DNA of 31,784 nucleotides, from assembly GCA_900088475.1 (NCBI GenBank), contig FLMG01002519.1, positions 1-31,784 on the forward strand. The letters are read 5' to 3'. Under the pieces are notes generated by a model. It was not told the DNA's origin and did no database searches. It saw only the letters and a list, made by a program, of their open reading frames with translations. This stretch comes from Hyphochytrium catenoides. Its lineage: Eukaryota > Sar > Hyphochytriomycetes > Hyphochytriales > Hyphochytriaceae. Shown one piece after another: positions 22,601 through 31,784 of the stretch (the stretch's first letter is position 1; every line of letters starts with the position of its first letter). A program made the translations under genes and the position numbers.

Positions 22601-23479
22601 GCCATAGAAGAAGGGGGAGAAAGAGCAGACTAAAGGAGATGTCGCGTAGAGAAGAATGAGACTTACAAATGCGCTCTCCCATCGCTGCCTCAGTAAGATT
22701 CATGAAGGAATGGCACTGCCGACCGCCGCACATGGGAGACAGAGACCAAATTGGGGAGGGAGAACATCAAAGAGGGAGGCAAACTCTATGAGTAACCTAA
22801 CCAAGAATGCCAAGTGGCAAGCAACAAATCCAAGAAGGAGAAGGTCTGGAGACAGAGAGAGCGAGAGAAAGACAGACAGTTGAATGGAAAGAGAGTCATT
22901 CAGAGCTTACAAGGATGGCTTCATTTTCATCGTCGTCCTCTTCCTCTAGTCCTTCCGCTCCTCCTGCATGGATGATAAGTGTTAGCCCTACACAGCAGAA
23001 TCGCTTCTTGTCTACTTCTTCATATTTGGTCCCTCTCCCTCTCCTTTCTCTGTCCTTTTCCTCCTTTCGTTCTTCTTCTCTCTTTTTCTCACTTGCCTTC
23101 CCTCTCTCTGTCTCCTGATCTTCTCCTCTCTCTCTCTCCCATCATCGTTCCATACCTTTCCCCTCTCTCCCTTCCATTCTCTTTGACTGCGGCACTCTCC
23201 TCCTCTTCGCGCACACTCGCACTCTCTTCTTATGTCTCACTCACCCTTAGAGCTCTTCATCTCATCATCATCGTCCCCTAACACGGCCCTCAGCTCTTCG
23301 AACAGCTCCACATCAGGCTCCAGGTGCTCCAGTTCCATGCCCAAACTGTCGAGAGAGAGACGTTCTCTGTCGTAATCTATGGACAGCTTGTCCAGCAGCA
23401 GCGTGGAGTCAAAGGCCTCACTTCCTAATGTCTTTGCGATGTCCGCAGCGCCAAGCTCAAAGCTGTCAAGCTCTGACAT
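17968..23479 (-). CDS. WD40-repeat protein, 13 exons, possibly MEP50/WDR77-like
   Basis: Read on the minus strand, the exons are 23479-23245, 22963-22911, 22715 to about 22667, 22318-22137, 21839-21719, 21530-21511, 21411-21342, 21272 to about 21130, 20974-20889, 20749-20610, 20525-20418, 20105-19869 and 18025-17968. The first 80 residues are acidic (LGDDDDEMKSSK). Blade-like segments follow: HVRDLNWLDEESVLVAKGSD, KFNPWLIASGGFDRRLYITD, SISWHPTGEW, LDAGLFILLDTRTGKKV, VLLGSDHHHIIIYDIRA and FHPTRDLLCVSDSNGSISWY. The order recalls WDR77/MEP50, a WD40 cofactor of PRMT5, but this is a weak resemblance. All phases fit except between exons 8 and 9, where the frame is off by one with every canonical site I tried. 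The last intron (18026-19868) is a long GA-rich tract. As a scaffold, it would bind partner proteins rather than catalyse a reaction. Confidence 0.7.
18030..19840. repeat. 1.8 kb of GA-dominated low-complexity DNA (last intron of the WD40 gene)
   Basis: Imperfect GA, GAGACA and GAAA units run almost without a break, with slightly more complex islands at about 18590-18900 and 19000-19150. Long Ser/Leu frames on the minus strand (up to 316 residues) and Arg/Glu frames on the plus strand come from the repeat composition and are not genes. Confidence 0.85.
18719..18869 (-). promoter_or_regulatory. Cluster of three E2F-like motifs
   Basis: GGCGGGAAAA (18719-18728), GCGCGGGAAA (18813-18822) and GCGCGGGAAA (18858-18867) match the E2F consensus TTTSSCGC when read on the minus strand. 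They sit in a less repetitive island inside the last intron of the WD40 gene. Function is not shown. They could be an intronic promoter or enhancer, or conserved pieces of an old repeat. Confidence 0.3.
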
Positions 23480-23724
23480 TATCCTCTTCCGTCTCTACTG
23501 TTCCTTCTCTATGTCTGTCTCCTTCCTGACACTCTCCACACTGTACTTTCCCTCTGTCTCTTGCGCGTCCTTCTTTGCTCTCTCTCCAAGGTGAACGGCG
23601 CCCCTGCCTCTCGCTAATGTAGAACTCTCCGTCTCACCTCTACCGTCGGTGATCGCGTCTCTCTCTCTTTTCTCTCAATCACGCACACTCTCCCTCTCTC
23701 TGGCTCTGTTAATCTCTCTGGCTC

Positions 23725-24051
23725 TATGTGGAGGTCACCCTGGAAAATCGGCAGACACTCTGCGGAGAGCCCGGAAAAACGTCTGCTCCGGTCTGTTATT
23801 GCAATGACCCTCTAACTCTATCTGAAGCCGGAGCTAGCGGGAGCTTGCACCTGTGGGCGGGAGCCAAAGACTTCAAAGAGATACGAGGCAACTGCTCGAT
23901 AGAAAGCCATAAAGACGGGGCAAAGGCAACAATAGCAAGTGAGAAGAGAGAGTTGCGCTTTACTCTCTCCCCTTCTCCACCTTTCCCCCTCTCCATTCTT
24001 TTGACAGCATCCTCTATGGCTCCCATCTACGGCCATTGCCTTAGGGAGTAG
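23725..24051 (+). CDS. Possible small two-exon gene, unrecognised
   Basis: An open plus-strand stretch from about 23740 to 23938 reaches a GTGAGA donor. It is followed by a 68-base CT-rich intron-like stretch ending CTTTTGACAG at 24007. The next frame, in matching phase, encodes SSMAPIYGHCLRE and a stop at 24051. The start is unclear: the in-frame codon near 23728 is GTG, and the nearby ATG at 23725 is in another frame. It would be divergent from the WD40 gene starting at 23479, with a short shared promoter. No domain is recognised, and it may be spurious. Confidence 0.25.
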   Translation, partial: YVEVTLENRQTLCGEPGKTSAPVCYCNDPLTLSEAGASGSLHLWAGAKDFKEIRGNCSIESHKDGAKATIASEKRELRFTLSPSPPFPLSILLTASSMAPIYGHCLRE

Positions 24052-25449
24052 CTCTAGCATTTTCATAGAGGTCTGACGGAAGTGGGCAACTATGGAAGGC
24101 TGACCGGGAGAGAAGAGAAAGTCCCAGAAATAAGTTTAGGACGGGAGAGAGTAAAGAGAGAGAGAGAAGGAAAGAGGAAGAGGGAGATGAGCTATGGGAA
24201 AGAGAAAAGCAAGAGGCCGGACTGGAATGTCAATAGGGACAGATCGCACGAGCGCCAGAGTTCGCAAGAAAGAAGGAAAGGCTGTTGGACTGAGGAGATG
24301 ACGAACATCTATCTGGTCTCCTCTTCTCTTCTCTGCATCTTTATGATATGCTTGCTTGCTCTCTCTCTCTCTCCCTCTCTCTCTCTCTGTCCTTCCTCTT
24401 TCTCTCTCTCTCCTCTCTCTCCCTGCTGCTGACCGATCAGAACCGTCATCACGCGAAGGGCCAACTTTGTAAGATCCATCATGCTGATTCCCTATCGGTA
24501 CCAATATATCCCTTAGAACTGATTGATACTGATATCTATTCATAATAGTTAGAAACTGGGGTTACAGATTGAGGCGTGGGCTCTCTCTTCTGGAGCTGAG
24601 CTCTCTCACTCCAGCTGCTGACAATGGACAGCTCCTTGGAACCTCGACTGGACTAGCAACAGCTAGGGTCTCTCTCTCTTTGGTCGGGAGCTATCTCTCC
24701 GATAGTGGTCTATTGCCAAGCGCTAAGTAGAGAATGAAGGCAGTCTTCCGCCAAGCAGGTAAGGAGCTACTCACACCTTCCTCTTCATAAGGATTTGGAA
24801 CTAGATGGTAGATGATGCCCAGGACGCCGGAGCGCTACGAGAGGTGCTGTCAAAGATAAAGACATCGAGGATGAAGTCTCTACATGCGCCCGCTTATGAT
24901 GACCTGGGCTCGGGTCGCTACAGAACGCGGCCAGGAGAAGTCCCTCTTGGAAGAGCTGAGTCATATCGATTCGGCAGAGAAGAAGCTCCAGAAAAGAGAG
25001 AATCTACTCCAGACACTTCCCTTCATGTGCCACAATAGGGACTAACATTGAATAGCGTACTTGGCTGTCGTCAGCCCCAGCCGGCATGAAAGAGGCAATC
25101 AACCTCCCAAACAATGCTGCGCTTGGGTTGCACGCGTTGCCTACTGGCTGCAGCTAATCTAGGATCTCAAGATTGGTAAGCTGGTGCGAAGTGCAGCAAT
25201 AGATGATAAGGTGCTTTGTCTAGGAATTGGCTAGATACATTAGTGAGACAGTGCTACTGCTGCATGCGCATAGTCAGCGTCACATAGAAAGCGTTAACAT
25301 CGTGGAGAGCGTTCGTACTCCCTACGGCCCGGCTCTTTCCCAAAGACTATGAGCGTGAAGCTTCAGGGAGGATGTGGAACCTGCTTCAGTCTCTCATCCT
25401 AAGGCTTCTGGAAAAGTGCAGCTTACGAGTTGACTGCGTCTGGAGATTC
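24052..25449. other. Region with weak coding signals and the end of the CT/GA-rich domain
   Basis: A CT tract at about 24357-24422 is nearly the last one in the window. An ATG at 24737 followed by a strong GTAAGG donor at 24760 suggests a gene start. Downstream to about 25035, two overlapping frames are open, one including GQEKSLLEELSHIDSAEKKL, a coiled-coil-like stretch. I could not settle on one exon chain. From about 25040 to 25449 nothing is recognised. Confidence 0.4.
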
Positions 25450-25557
25450 CTAGGCTTGTGCGTCCTTAGCAGAGGCCACGAAGTAGTGATATCCCATGAT
25501 AGACACCATAATTGTCACGCCGAGCATGTTTACAAAGCTCATCAGAGCGTTGTCCAT
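25450..25557 (-). CDS. OST4: OST4, small subunit of the oligosaccharyltransferase complex
   Basis: A 35-residue protein whose core FVNMLGVTIMVSIMGYHYFV is one membrane helix. It matches the OST4 pattern (a short N-terminus, then the NMLG and YHY motifs of animal and plant homologues), and OST4 proteins are 35-38 residues long. In yeast, Ost4 holds the Stt3 catalytic subunit together with Ost3/Ost6 in the endoplasmic reticulum, where N-glycans are added to proteins. The helix should have a lumenal N-terminus and a short cytosolic tail (SAKDAQA). Just upstream, GCAGCAG forms an acceptor in phase 2 (reading SDE before the first Met), and a donor near 25674 could add a short first exon, so the true start may lie there. 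The neighbours are unrelated. The call rests on motif recognition without a search. Confidence 0.65.
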   Translation of the reverse strand: MDNALMSFVNMLGVTIMVSIMGYHYFVASAKDAQA

Positions 25558-27390
25558 TTCGTCGCTGCTGCTCTCACGCATTCATACGAGTAGAAAGGAA
25601 GAAAGTGGCACAGTGCATTAGTCTCTTCTACTAACTGCCTGCCAGCAGGAGAGCGGACTTGATAATAGCTACCTCGCTTGAGGTGTAAGGACACAAAGCA
25701 TGACGTATACCAGGAGTGAGGGGGTCACTAAAGAGAAGACGATGTAAGCGCTGCAGTATCACAAGAAGAGGTCATCAGCACTATCAAGAGGATAGAAAGA
25801 GACCAAGGTGCCTAACAAACAATCACCTCTCACCTCATTTTTGACGGAGGTTAACCTTTGGAAGCCGTTAGAGATCTATTTGAGCTAGTTTCAGGCTAAG
25901 CTGCTATGGCTATGGCAGCCCTGAATTCTAGTGTCTTCAACAACTTGATGGTAGCTTCTGTGGGCGAGTGGTCCACTTGCATAGACATTGAATGAGAGCA
26001 GAGATCTCTGGAGAGATCTGAAGCTTCATCAGAGCTTTGTTCCAGTGCTGTGAAGCTGCCAAGGAAGGGAGGATCTTCTATCCGTCATGTATTCCTGATG
26101 AAGAATCCCAAACTGCAATTTATTCCAGTACATCCTTGTCTTACATTCCCAATATGAAGTATCCAGAGGAGCAGACCGCAAAGTCTCCAGAATTGCCTGA
26201 CAAAGCTTCCCCAGTTACTCAGCAATCGGGCCAGGGAAGATCTCAGCAGACTGTTTGGGCTCCGTCTCCCAGATGTGAGGCTGCCATGAATGACCATTAG
26301 TACCTTCGTGAAAGCTTGGAGTAGTTGATGTTCTATACTTTCTGAGATCATGAGAAGAGCCGATGTTGGGTTGAGAAGGTCTGGTGAGCGACAGTTGAAA
26401 GGAGTAAAGAAACTGCAGCGGTAGTAGGGCTTTGGAGGCAGATCTCAGTTGCTACCGCAGCCTCGCAATTGGCAAATAGGCCCCAACGGAGCTTACCCCT
26501 GCAGTGCTAAGCGTCCTGTCGGCATTGCTTACCAGACCTCTCTTCAGCTCATCAATGTCTTTCGTCATGACTTCAGTATGTCCCCTGCCACTATCACGAA
26601 GGTACTCTGGCCTTTCATAAAGGCTAAGACTCAACATGACTGGGGCCGAAGAACAGTCTTAGTTATTGCCCCATTACGCATCTGGGACCTTGCCGCACAA
26701 TGTTTTTCAAAAGGTCTGATGAGCGACACTAGAAGATTACCGTGCGCTGCTAGGACAAGGCTCGGGATGCAGACCTCACTTGCACCGCAGTCGCGTTGGG
26801 AGGAGGACGGAGAGACATAGTATGTCCCATCTGTGCCCTTATTCTCATTCTCAAAATGCTTGACAATGAGACCATCGGACTCTCGAGACCTGAATGCTGA
26901 ACTGTCCCTACATTCTCCTTGAAAAAAGATACCTACATACCCCGCATGCTCCGGGCCCGTCCATGCGGCGCCACATTTCCACCACTCAGCTCCATAACAG
27001 GTGAGGCTTGCTTTTTGGTGCTGGACGTCTCCAGTGACAAGTGCGTTTATGAGAGAGTTTGGGCTCACGGACGCGGACGCGGACCTTCTCTTCCCAACAA
27101 AGTGCTTCCACCACGTCTTGTTACACTAATATCTGTTGTCTCTTTATCTTTCCAAGAGATGCGGCAGCTGTATTCCCTTCACTGGATTAGCTCCTGGTGC
27201 TTCGCTGCCTCTCTGCTTTCCGTCACTTCTTTTCTCTGCATGCGGGCGTTCCCTCCGCCCTCACTTCTACTATCTCACTATCTCTAATAAGATTTATTAC
27301 CGTCAAAGATGTGCAGCAAGCAGTATTAGACGAGGAGAATGGTCTCATTAACGATGTAATAGTGTCTAAGCCTCTCAAAAACCGTGGAGG
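25558..27390. other. Decayed or non-coding region with short unrecognised frames
   Basis: This region lacks the CT/GA repeats of the left part. Short frames occur on both strands, the longest being 145 residues on the minus strand (26631-27068), with no recognised domain. Their stops and the diverged repeat at 26379-26804 suggest old, degraded sequence such as a former gene or element. No splice chain was convincing. About 27120-27290 is mildly pyrimidine-rich. Confidence 0.4.
26379..26804 (+). repeat. Diverged direct repeat, copies 333 bases apart
   Basis: AAGGTCTGGTGAGCGAC at about 26379 recurs as AAGGTCTGATGAGCGAC at about 26712. About 50 bases further on, GCAGATCTCAGTTGCTACCG recurs as GCAGACCTCACTTGCACCG at the same offset. 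The copies are about 90 bases long and clearly diverged, so the duplication is old. Confidence 0.5.
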
Positions 27391-29999
27391 TCACATTTCC
27401 CAAGTTACCAGCCTACCCATAGGAGTCTCGTCATACCTGAGGTGGGTCGATAACAGAATCCCACCTGAGCCCTCCGAATAGCTCAGCATCATATCTGCAC
27501 CAACAGCTTCAGCACCATCATCCCCTCTTCTGAAAAGTTTGAGTCTGGCTCCCAAGTCGTCTATAGTCTTCTGAAGTCGCAGTCTCAGAGACACTTCTGT
27601 CCCATCAAGACGACACGCGAGGCTCAGTGATATAGAACGACCGGGATTGCTCTGCTTCAGAGCTCGCAGCTTTCGCACACGTTCCTCTGTCCAACTGTCG
27701 CAGAACTGCTCCATAACCGTGACTGCGACACTTTCACTGGAACCACGAGTCCCATAATCTTCATGATGTTCCATCCATATAACACACTGAGCAGACTGAG
27801 TCTCGATTAAAAACTCCGCTAGACCAGTTCCCGTGATTCGCCAGCTTGCAGGAGAGAGGAAGATGAGTTCCAGCCTTGGTAATTTAGCTAGCGCTCTAAG
27901 GCTAGAATCTGTGAAGTGCCGCATAGGCCGCTGATCATGTCCGCGTCCTCCGACGGGGTGCACGACAAAAAACCGGAGGTGTTGAAGCTTCTCGACTATC
28001 ATGGCTACCGTCTGGTCGGTCACTAGGACTACAGAACATCATGAAAGCACAGTAGATGTGTTAGCTGGGGGTGATCGGCTTGTTTATAACAAGAGAGCAC
28101 TTGGTACACACCTTCCCTGAGGTCGCCTTCAATGGTGAGCTCTTCAAGGTTTGGACAGGTCGATAGGAAGCTTCCCAGTAGCTCTTGGTTCCTCATTCGG
28201 TAAGTGATCCACCAATCTCGAGATTCATACCACAAAGTCAAATACGAATTCTCGTCTTCCTCCTTCCAACCATCATCCCTCGGATCCTCTTCTTCATCGC
28301 TTTCTTCATCACTTTCTTCAACTTCAACGTAGTAATGATGCCCGGAAAACTTTAGGCAGCGTAGCATAGGCTTCGGAATGTTGCTCACTGCAGACCAGAA
28401 GCCATCTTCTTGTTTAAGGTCTTCATCCTTGAACTCCCATGCACGCAGATTTTGACACTGCTGGAACAATGTCAGCATTGTCTCAGCTGAAGCGGTGTGT
28501 TCCATGTAGAGTTCAAGGTGCTCATTGTATCCTCGCCCATCAAACGACTCCAGCTGAGGAGCGTAGGTGGATAGCAAGTCATAAAACCTGTCATCTGCAG
28601 ACCGCTGCCCCTCAAGAGGATGCAACATTTGGAGTCTACGGATGCCCCCATTGTAAAGGTACCAGCGCTTCATAGCAAGCTCGAAAATAGTAAAGGTTGG
28701 ACCATACACTGATTCATGACGTGCTTGGTCCACGAAGCCCATACTAGACAGTGTCGACGAAGGTCCATCGGCTTCTTGGTACGCAAACGTGACATCCGGG
28801 AAGGTGGAGCCATACCCGCTTTTAGGGCAGTTATTGAGGCTTAGACTCTGCAGAGCCCGGAGATTTCTTGAAGCAGCCTCCAGGACGACATTCTCCCCAA
28901 GCTCAGGTGGAGTGATAGAATTTACCTTGGACCAGTCTAGAGTTAGGCTTTGAAGCCTCGGTACTGCCTTGAATAACGTATCCCATAACTCCAAGATCTC
29001 GTCTGAGATCATCCGTGATGTCCCCCCATTGTACTGGACATTCCATGGGTCCACCCCAATCTCAAGGTGCACGACACCGGCTCCTTTACTCTGCAATTGC
29101 TTGATGATGTCCCTGAGCTGGGACCTACAGTCCTTTCTGAGGTCTATATTGAACTGCTCGCAGAGGTTTACCTTAAGGGCTTCAATCTCACCCTTCTTGA
29201 TGGCATCCGCAAATTCTGGGCAAACGGTCGCCAGTTGCTCCAGCACGCGACGCCTGGAAGTCTTCCGAAATCCCTTCGGTAGTACCACTTCATCATGACT
29301 GTTGGGGTGTATGAACCGCCAAACATAGGCTTTCAGGAAAAAGAGGTAATGGGGTACTTGGTCGTAGGAGTCCTGAACCCAGAAGTCCTCTGCCTGCGAC
29401 CTCTCCGCTACCTCAGTAAGAACTTTAAATAGAATCTCTGCGGGAAGTGCGGCCAAATGAGCTAGCTGTTTTTTCCCCACATTATACTCCATGTGCATTA
29501 GAGGCCCCTCTTGAGATTGCTTGCCGAAGTCAAAGGGTGGTTCTTCTCTAATAAGAGCTCTCCTCAGCTCTTCATACCGGTCCCAGCTCTCTTGAACCTG
29601 TCGCCGCTCTGCATCAGACTTTTCAATATACTTGGCCTTCTCCACATCTGATAAAGCCCTCCACTCCGCGCTAATCACAGCCGCTCCTCTTTTGAAATCC
29701 AGCCCGGTAAGCGCAGAATATCTTTCGTCGCTTGATTCAGCAACAAGACAGGGAGGAAAGGAAGAGTTAGCGAACCTCACAGTTCTTACGCGCCAAGATG
29801 CTTGCAAAGGAAAGAGGTGTCGTTCCCCTACTACTATGAATGAGGCTCACCTGTACAGCATGTAGGGTGACCGATACACTCGGGAGCGAGGTTTTTCCAA
29901 GAAAGGTGGCGGTTCAAATACGTCTAACACTCCTCCTTGTCTGACCAAGGTAGTGTTCATTGAGGAGGCAGGTCTCTGTCCCTCGCTAGTGCACACCAT
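27391..29999 (-). CDS. HMG-box and F-box protein with LRR-like body, 801 residues
   Basis: Read on the minus strand, exons are 29999-29851, 29730-28112 and 28028-27391, joined by introns of 120 and 83 bases. Both introns have CTAAC branch-like motifs, and the coding total of 2406 bases is in frame. Residues about 40-105 fit an HMG box split by intron 1: YRSPYMLY, then ISAEWRALSDVEKAKYIEKS and a basic/acidic third helix. HLAALPAEILFKVLTEV at about 141-157 is an F-box, which would bind Skp1 in an SCF ubiquitin ligase. The rest carries repeated leucine patterns (RLQSLTLDWS, LRALQSLSLNNC, LEELTIEGDL) and an acidic stretch, ESDEESDEEED. This resembles fungal F-box/LRR proteins. The N-terminal HMG box suggests DNA or chromatin targeting (inference). 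An alternative ATG at 29807 lies in intron 1. A TATA box lies 177 bases upstream of the ATG. Confidence 0.8.
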
Positions 30000-30120
30000 C
30001 GCCGCAATGAAGAATACTTCTCTGAAGGCTTGAACCTAAATATTAATGCCGTCGGATTTGTAGTTTCGCCGCGATTCACTGCCAAGGAGTGAAAATGAAA
30101 ATGACTTGATTGCGTTTGTT

Positions 30121-30217
30121 GACCGAGGAGGAGGAACCGTTAGGAACCCAATAGCCAGTGGAACGAGAAGAAGAGTATTTATAACGGTGGACCGAAAAGG
30201 AGGAACCTCCTCCTTTT
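30121..30217. repeat. 18-base direct repeat plus hairpin
   Basis: GACCGAGGAGGAGGAACC (30121-30138) and GACCGAAAAGGAGGAACC (30190-30207) match at 16 of 18 positions. The second copy overlaps an inverted repeat: AAAAGGAGG at 30195-30203, a five-base loop, then CCTCCTTTT at 30209-30217. These sit around the TATA box of the HMG/F-box gene and could be protein-binding sites. Confidence 0.5.
30176..30183 (-). promoter_or_regulatory. TATA box of the HMG/F-box gene
   Basis: TATAAATA on the minus strand, about 177 bases upstream of the ATG at 29999. The distance implies a 5' leader of about 150 bases. Confidence 0.45.
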
Positions 30218-30796
30218 TCCTAGACAGAGTGACTCATCAGAGATGAATTGGTTCATGCGCCCAAAAAAATGAGACAGAGTAGAGTGATAGAGGCCAGGGT
30301 GAATGAAAGAGAGATGGACCTTGATGAAGTTAGTGACGAGCTTGCTGTAATCTTATACCACAGCAGTAGTTCTAGTCGACTCGTTTTACTAGTTTCTGGA
30401 TTATAGAAAGGCCACATCAACTGCAAAAGAAAGAAAAAAACAGTCCCTGACCCTAATAAACAATAAATAATAAACTATTCCGGGGGCAGAATTGAGGAAC
30501 TGGAGAAAACTATTGAAGTTCTCGCTAGAAACAAGGCTTTTATTTTATAACCAATAAAATGCTAAAACTGCCGCATGGATTATAAAAGTAAAAATAAATA
30601 AGAATGTTGAGGGGGCAGTAGGGGGGGTACTACTTTTATTATCCAGTTTTCTGTACTGTAGTTTGGAGGAAAAAAGGCGTTACCGGGTCAACTTTTTTCC
30701 CTCCTAGTCCGAGCCTAACATCTTCCTACAGTAACATCATCACTGAATAATGGTTCCAACCTCGGGGGCTTTCTAGAGATTCGCAGACATGATAAA

Positions 30797-30812
30797 AAGC
30801 TTCAAGAAGCTT
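30797..30812. promoter_or_regulatory. 16-base palindrome resembling a heat-shock element
   Basis: AAGCTTCAAGAAGCTT is a perfect inverted repeat (AAGCTTC, AA, GAAGCTT) containing TTC-nn-GAA, the two-unit core of a heat-shock element. It lies 228 bases upstream of the NRAMP start. Only two units are present, so the role is speculative. Confidence 0.3.
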
Positions 30813-31039
30813 GCTGACGAATCTTTATAACTTTTGCGTTCGTACTGCCTAATAAGGCTTACTTCCGTCGGTCTGGCTTCTACTGCTTCTGCGGGCGTGT
30901 TGAGAGCAAGAAGTATCTGCTGTGCGTTTGTCTGTACGCAACAATGGTGGGCATAGTTCCTACTTCACTTCACAATTAGAGATATATTTTGGTGACTGTG
31001 CATCTGCGCGAGACAACACATCTTTAGCCTTCCATAAAG

Positions 31040-31772
31040 ATGGCTTCGGGATTGCGTGATCCGCCCTATGACGCAATGTCTCCCATAATACCCACTGAAG
31101 GCTTGTCCTCCCCAAAGAATCCTGACGTTGGCCTGGGGCTTTCAGGTATCAGCCTTTCATCGGATGGCGATCTTGAACATCGCATCATAAAGGAGGAGAA
31201 ACCTCGCACCCTTTACCTTATACTAACCCCACTGGCTGCAGCATTCGTTGCGTCAATTGCGTACGTTGACCCGGGCAACTTCGCGACCAACGTTCAGGCA
31301 GGTTCCCAGTTTGGTTACTCCTTGTTATGGGTTGTCCTTCTTGCCAACGTGAGGGCCATGATGTTCCAGTATCTTTCGGCAAAGCTAGGAATAGCTTCTG
31401 GGAAAAGCCTAGGCAGATGCTGCCGAGAGAACTACAATCAGTATGTGAATGTTGGACTTTGGATAATAGCAGAGATCGCCGCCATCGCGACAGATATCGC
31501 CGAGTTTGTTGGCGCCTCAGTCGGACTTAAGATCTTGAATCGGAATACCTCTAATATGGGGAGCTGTGGTAACAGCTGCGACAACGTTCTCTCTCCTTTG
31601 GGTGACAGACCTTGGCGCCCGAGCCTTTGAAGGAATAGTAGTGGGATTTATCTCTGTGATAGCCGGATGCTATGTGGCGGAGACTATATTGGACGATCCA
31701 GAGTGGAAGAAAGTGTTCACCAACCTATTCGTTCCCAACCACTGTAAAACGACATCGGTAAACCTCCAGTAA
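31040..31772 (+). CDS. NRAMP/MntH-type divalent metal transporter, 5' part, frame broken
   Basis: The ATG sits in a good context (AAGATGG). About 55 hydrophilic residues are followed by helix 1 with the metal-binding motif DPGN at residues 77-80 (AYVDPGNFATNVQAG), then YLSAKLG and ATDIAEFVGASVG, all hallmark NRAMP segments. The family moves manganese or iron with protons across membranes. The frame is intact to residue 167 (31540). The homologous continuation (GIPLIWGAVVTAATTF onwards) is in the next frame from 31542, so one extra base near 31541 breaks the gene. A stop follows in either frame, at 31628-31630 unshifted and at 31770-31772 shifted. The MPH motif of helix 6 is not reached. The sequence looks closer to the MntH-like type (DPGNFAT) than to yeast Smf proteins (DPGNWAT). 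Sequencing error, pseudogene or programmed shift cannot be told apart here. Confidence 0.75.
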
Positions 31773-31784
31773 TCCTCTAGTATA

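Larger units (their letters stand above)
30000..31039. other. Shared upstream region of two divergent genes
   Basis: About 1 kb lies between the HMG/F-box start (minus) and the NRAMP start (plus). It is markedly AT-rich at about 30420-30660, with CCAAT at about 30551, and holds GATAA at about 30790, a TATATTTT at about 30981 and the repeats listed separately. No coding frame is supported. Confidence 0.6.

Overview
This is a eukaryotic nuclear window. Almost every recognisable gene is split by short GT-AG introns, several with a CTAAC branch-point-like motif 20-50 bases before the acceptor. There are no bacterial operon features, no rRNA or tRNA genes and no CRISPR array. TAA, TAG and TGA all serve as stops, so the code looks standard. 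I cannot name the organism. The left 24.7 kb looks like an intron-rich microbial eukaryote (protist, alga or early-diverging fungus) whose introns and spacers are packed with CT/GA simple repeats. The right 6-7 kb lacks those repeats and carries an HMG-box/F-box gene of fungal style. One genome with two compartments, or a join of two sources, are both possible.

Layout: (1) 1-3666 (+), the 3' part of a gene combining RCC1 propeller repeats with a C-terminal UBR-type zinc finger. (2) 4137-5996 (-), an intronless 619-residue polytopic membrane protein built as two similar six-helix halves, with a TATA box at 6064-6071. (3) 5997-9231, mostly non-coding with purine-rich tracts. (4) 9569-15871 (+), a 16-exon gene whose splice phases close perfectly into 1071 residues, with coiled coils and a TAF1-type zinc knuckle; an earlier exon at 9232-9324 probably joins it through a GC-AG intron. 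(5) 17968-23479 (-), a 13-exon WD40 protein convergent with gene 4. A second, diverged copy of its terminal exon lies at 16303-16357. (6) 23480-25449, weak candidates only. (7) 25450-25557 (-), a 35-residue protein I recognise as OST4. (8) 25558-27390, decayed non-coding DNA with a diverged direct repeat. (9) 27391-29999 (-), an HMG-box plus F-box protein of 801 residues in three exons. (10) 31040 to the right edge (+), the start of an NRAMP metal transporter with a one-base frame break, divergent from gene 9 across a 1 kb intergenic region.

The genes do not form one pathway. Three may touch ubiquitin or protein fate (UBR/RCC1, F-box, and perhaps the WD40 protein as an adaptor), but that grouping is inference. 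The best candidates for something undescribed are the duplicated terminal exon of the WD40 gene, the RCC1-UBR fusion, and the large zinc-knuckle protein.
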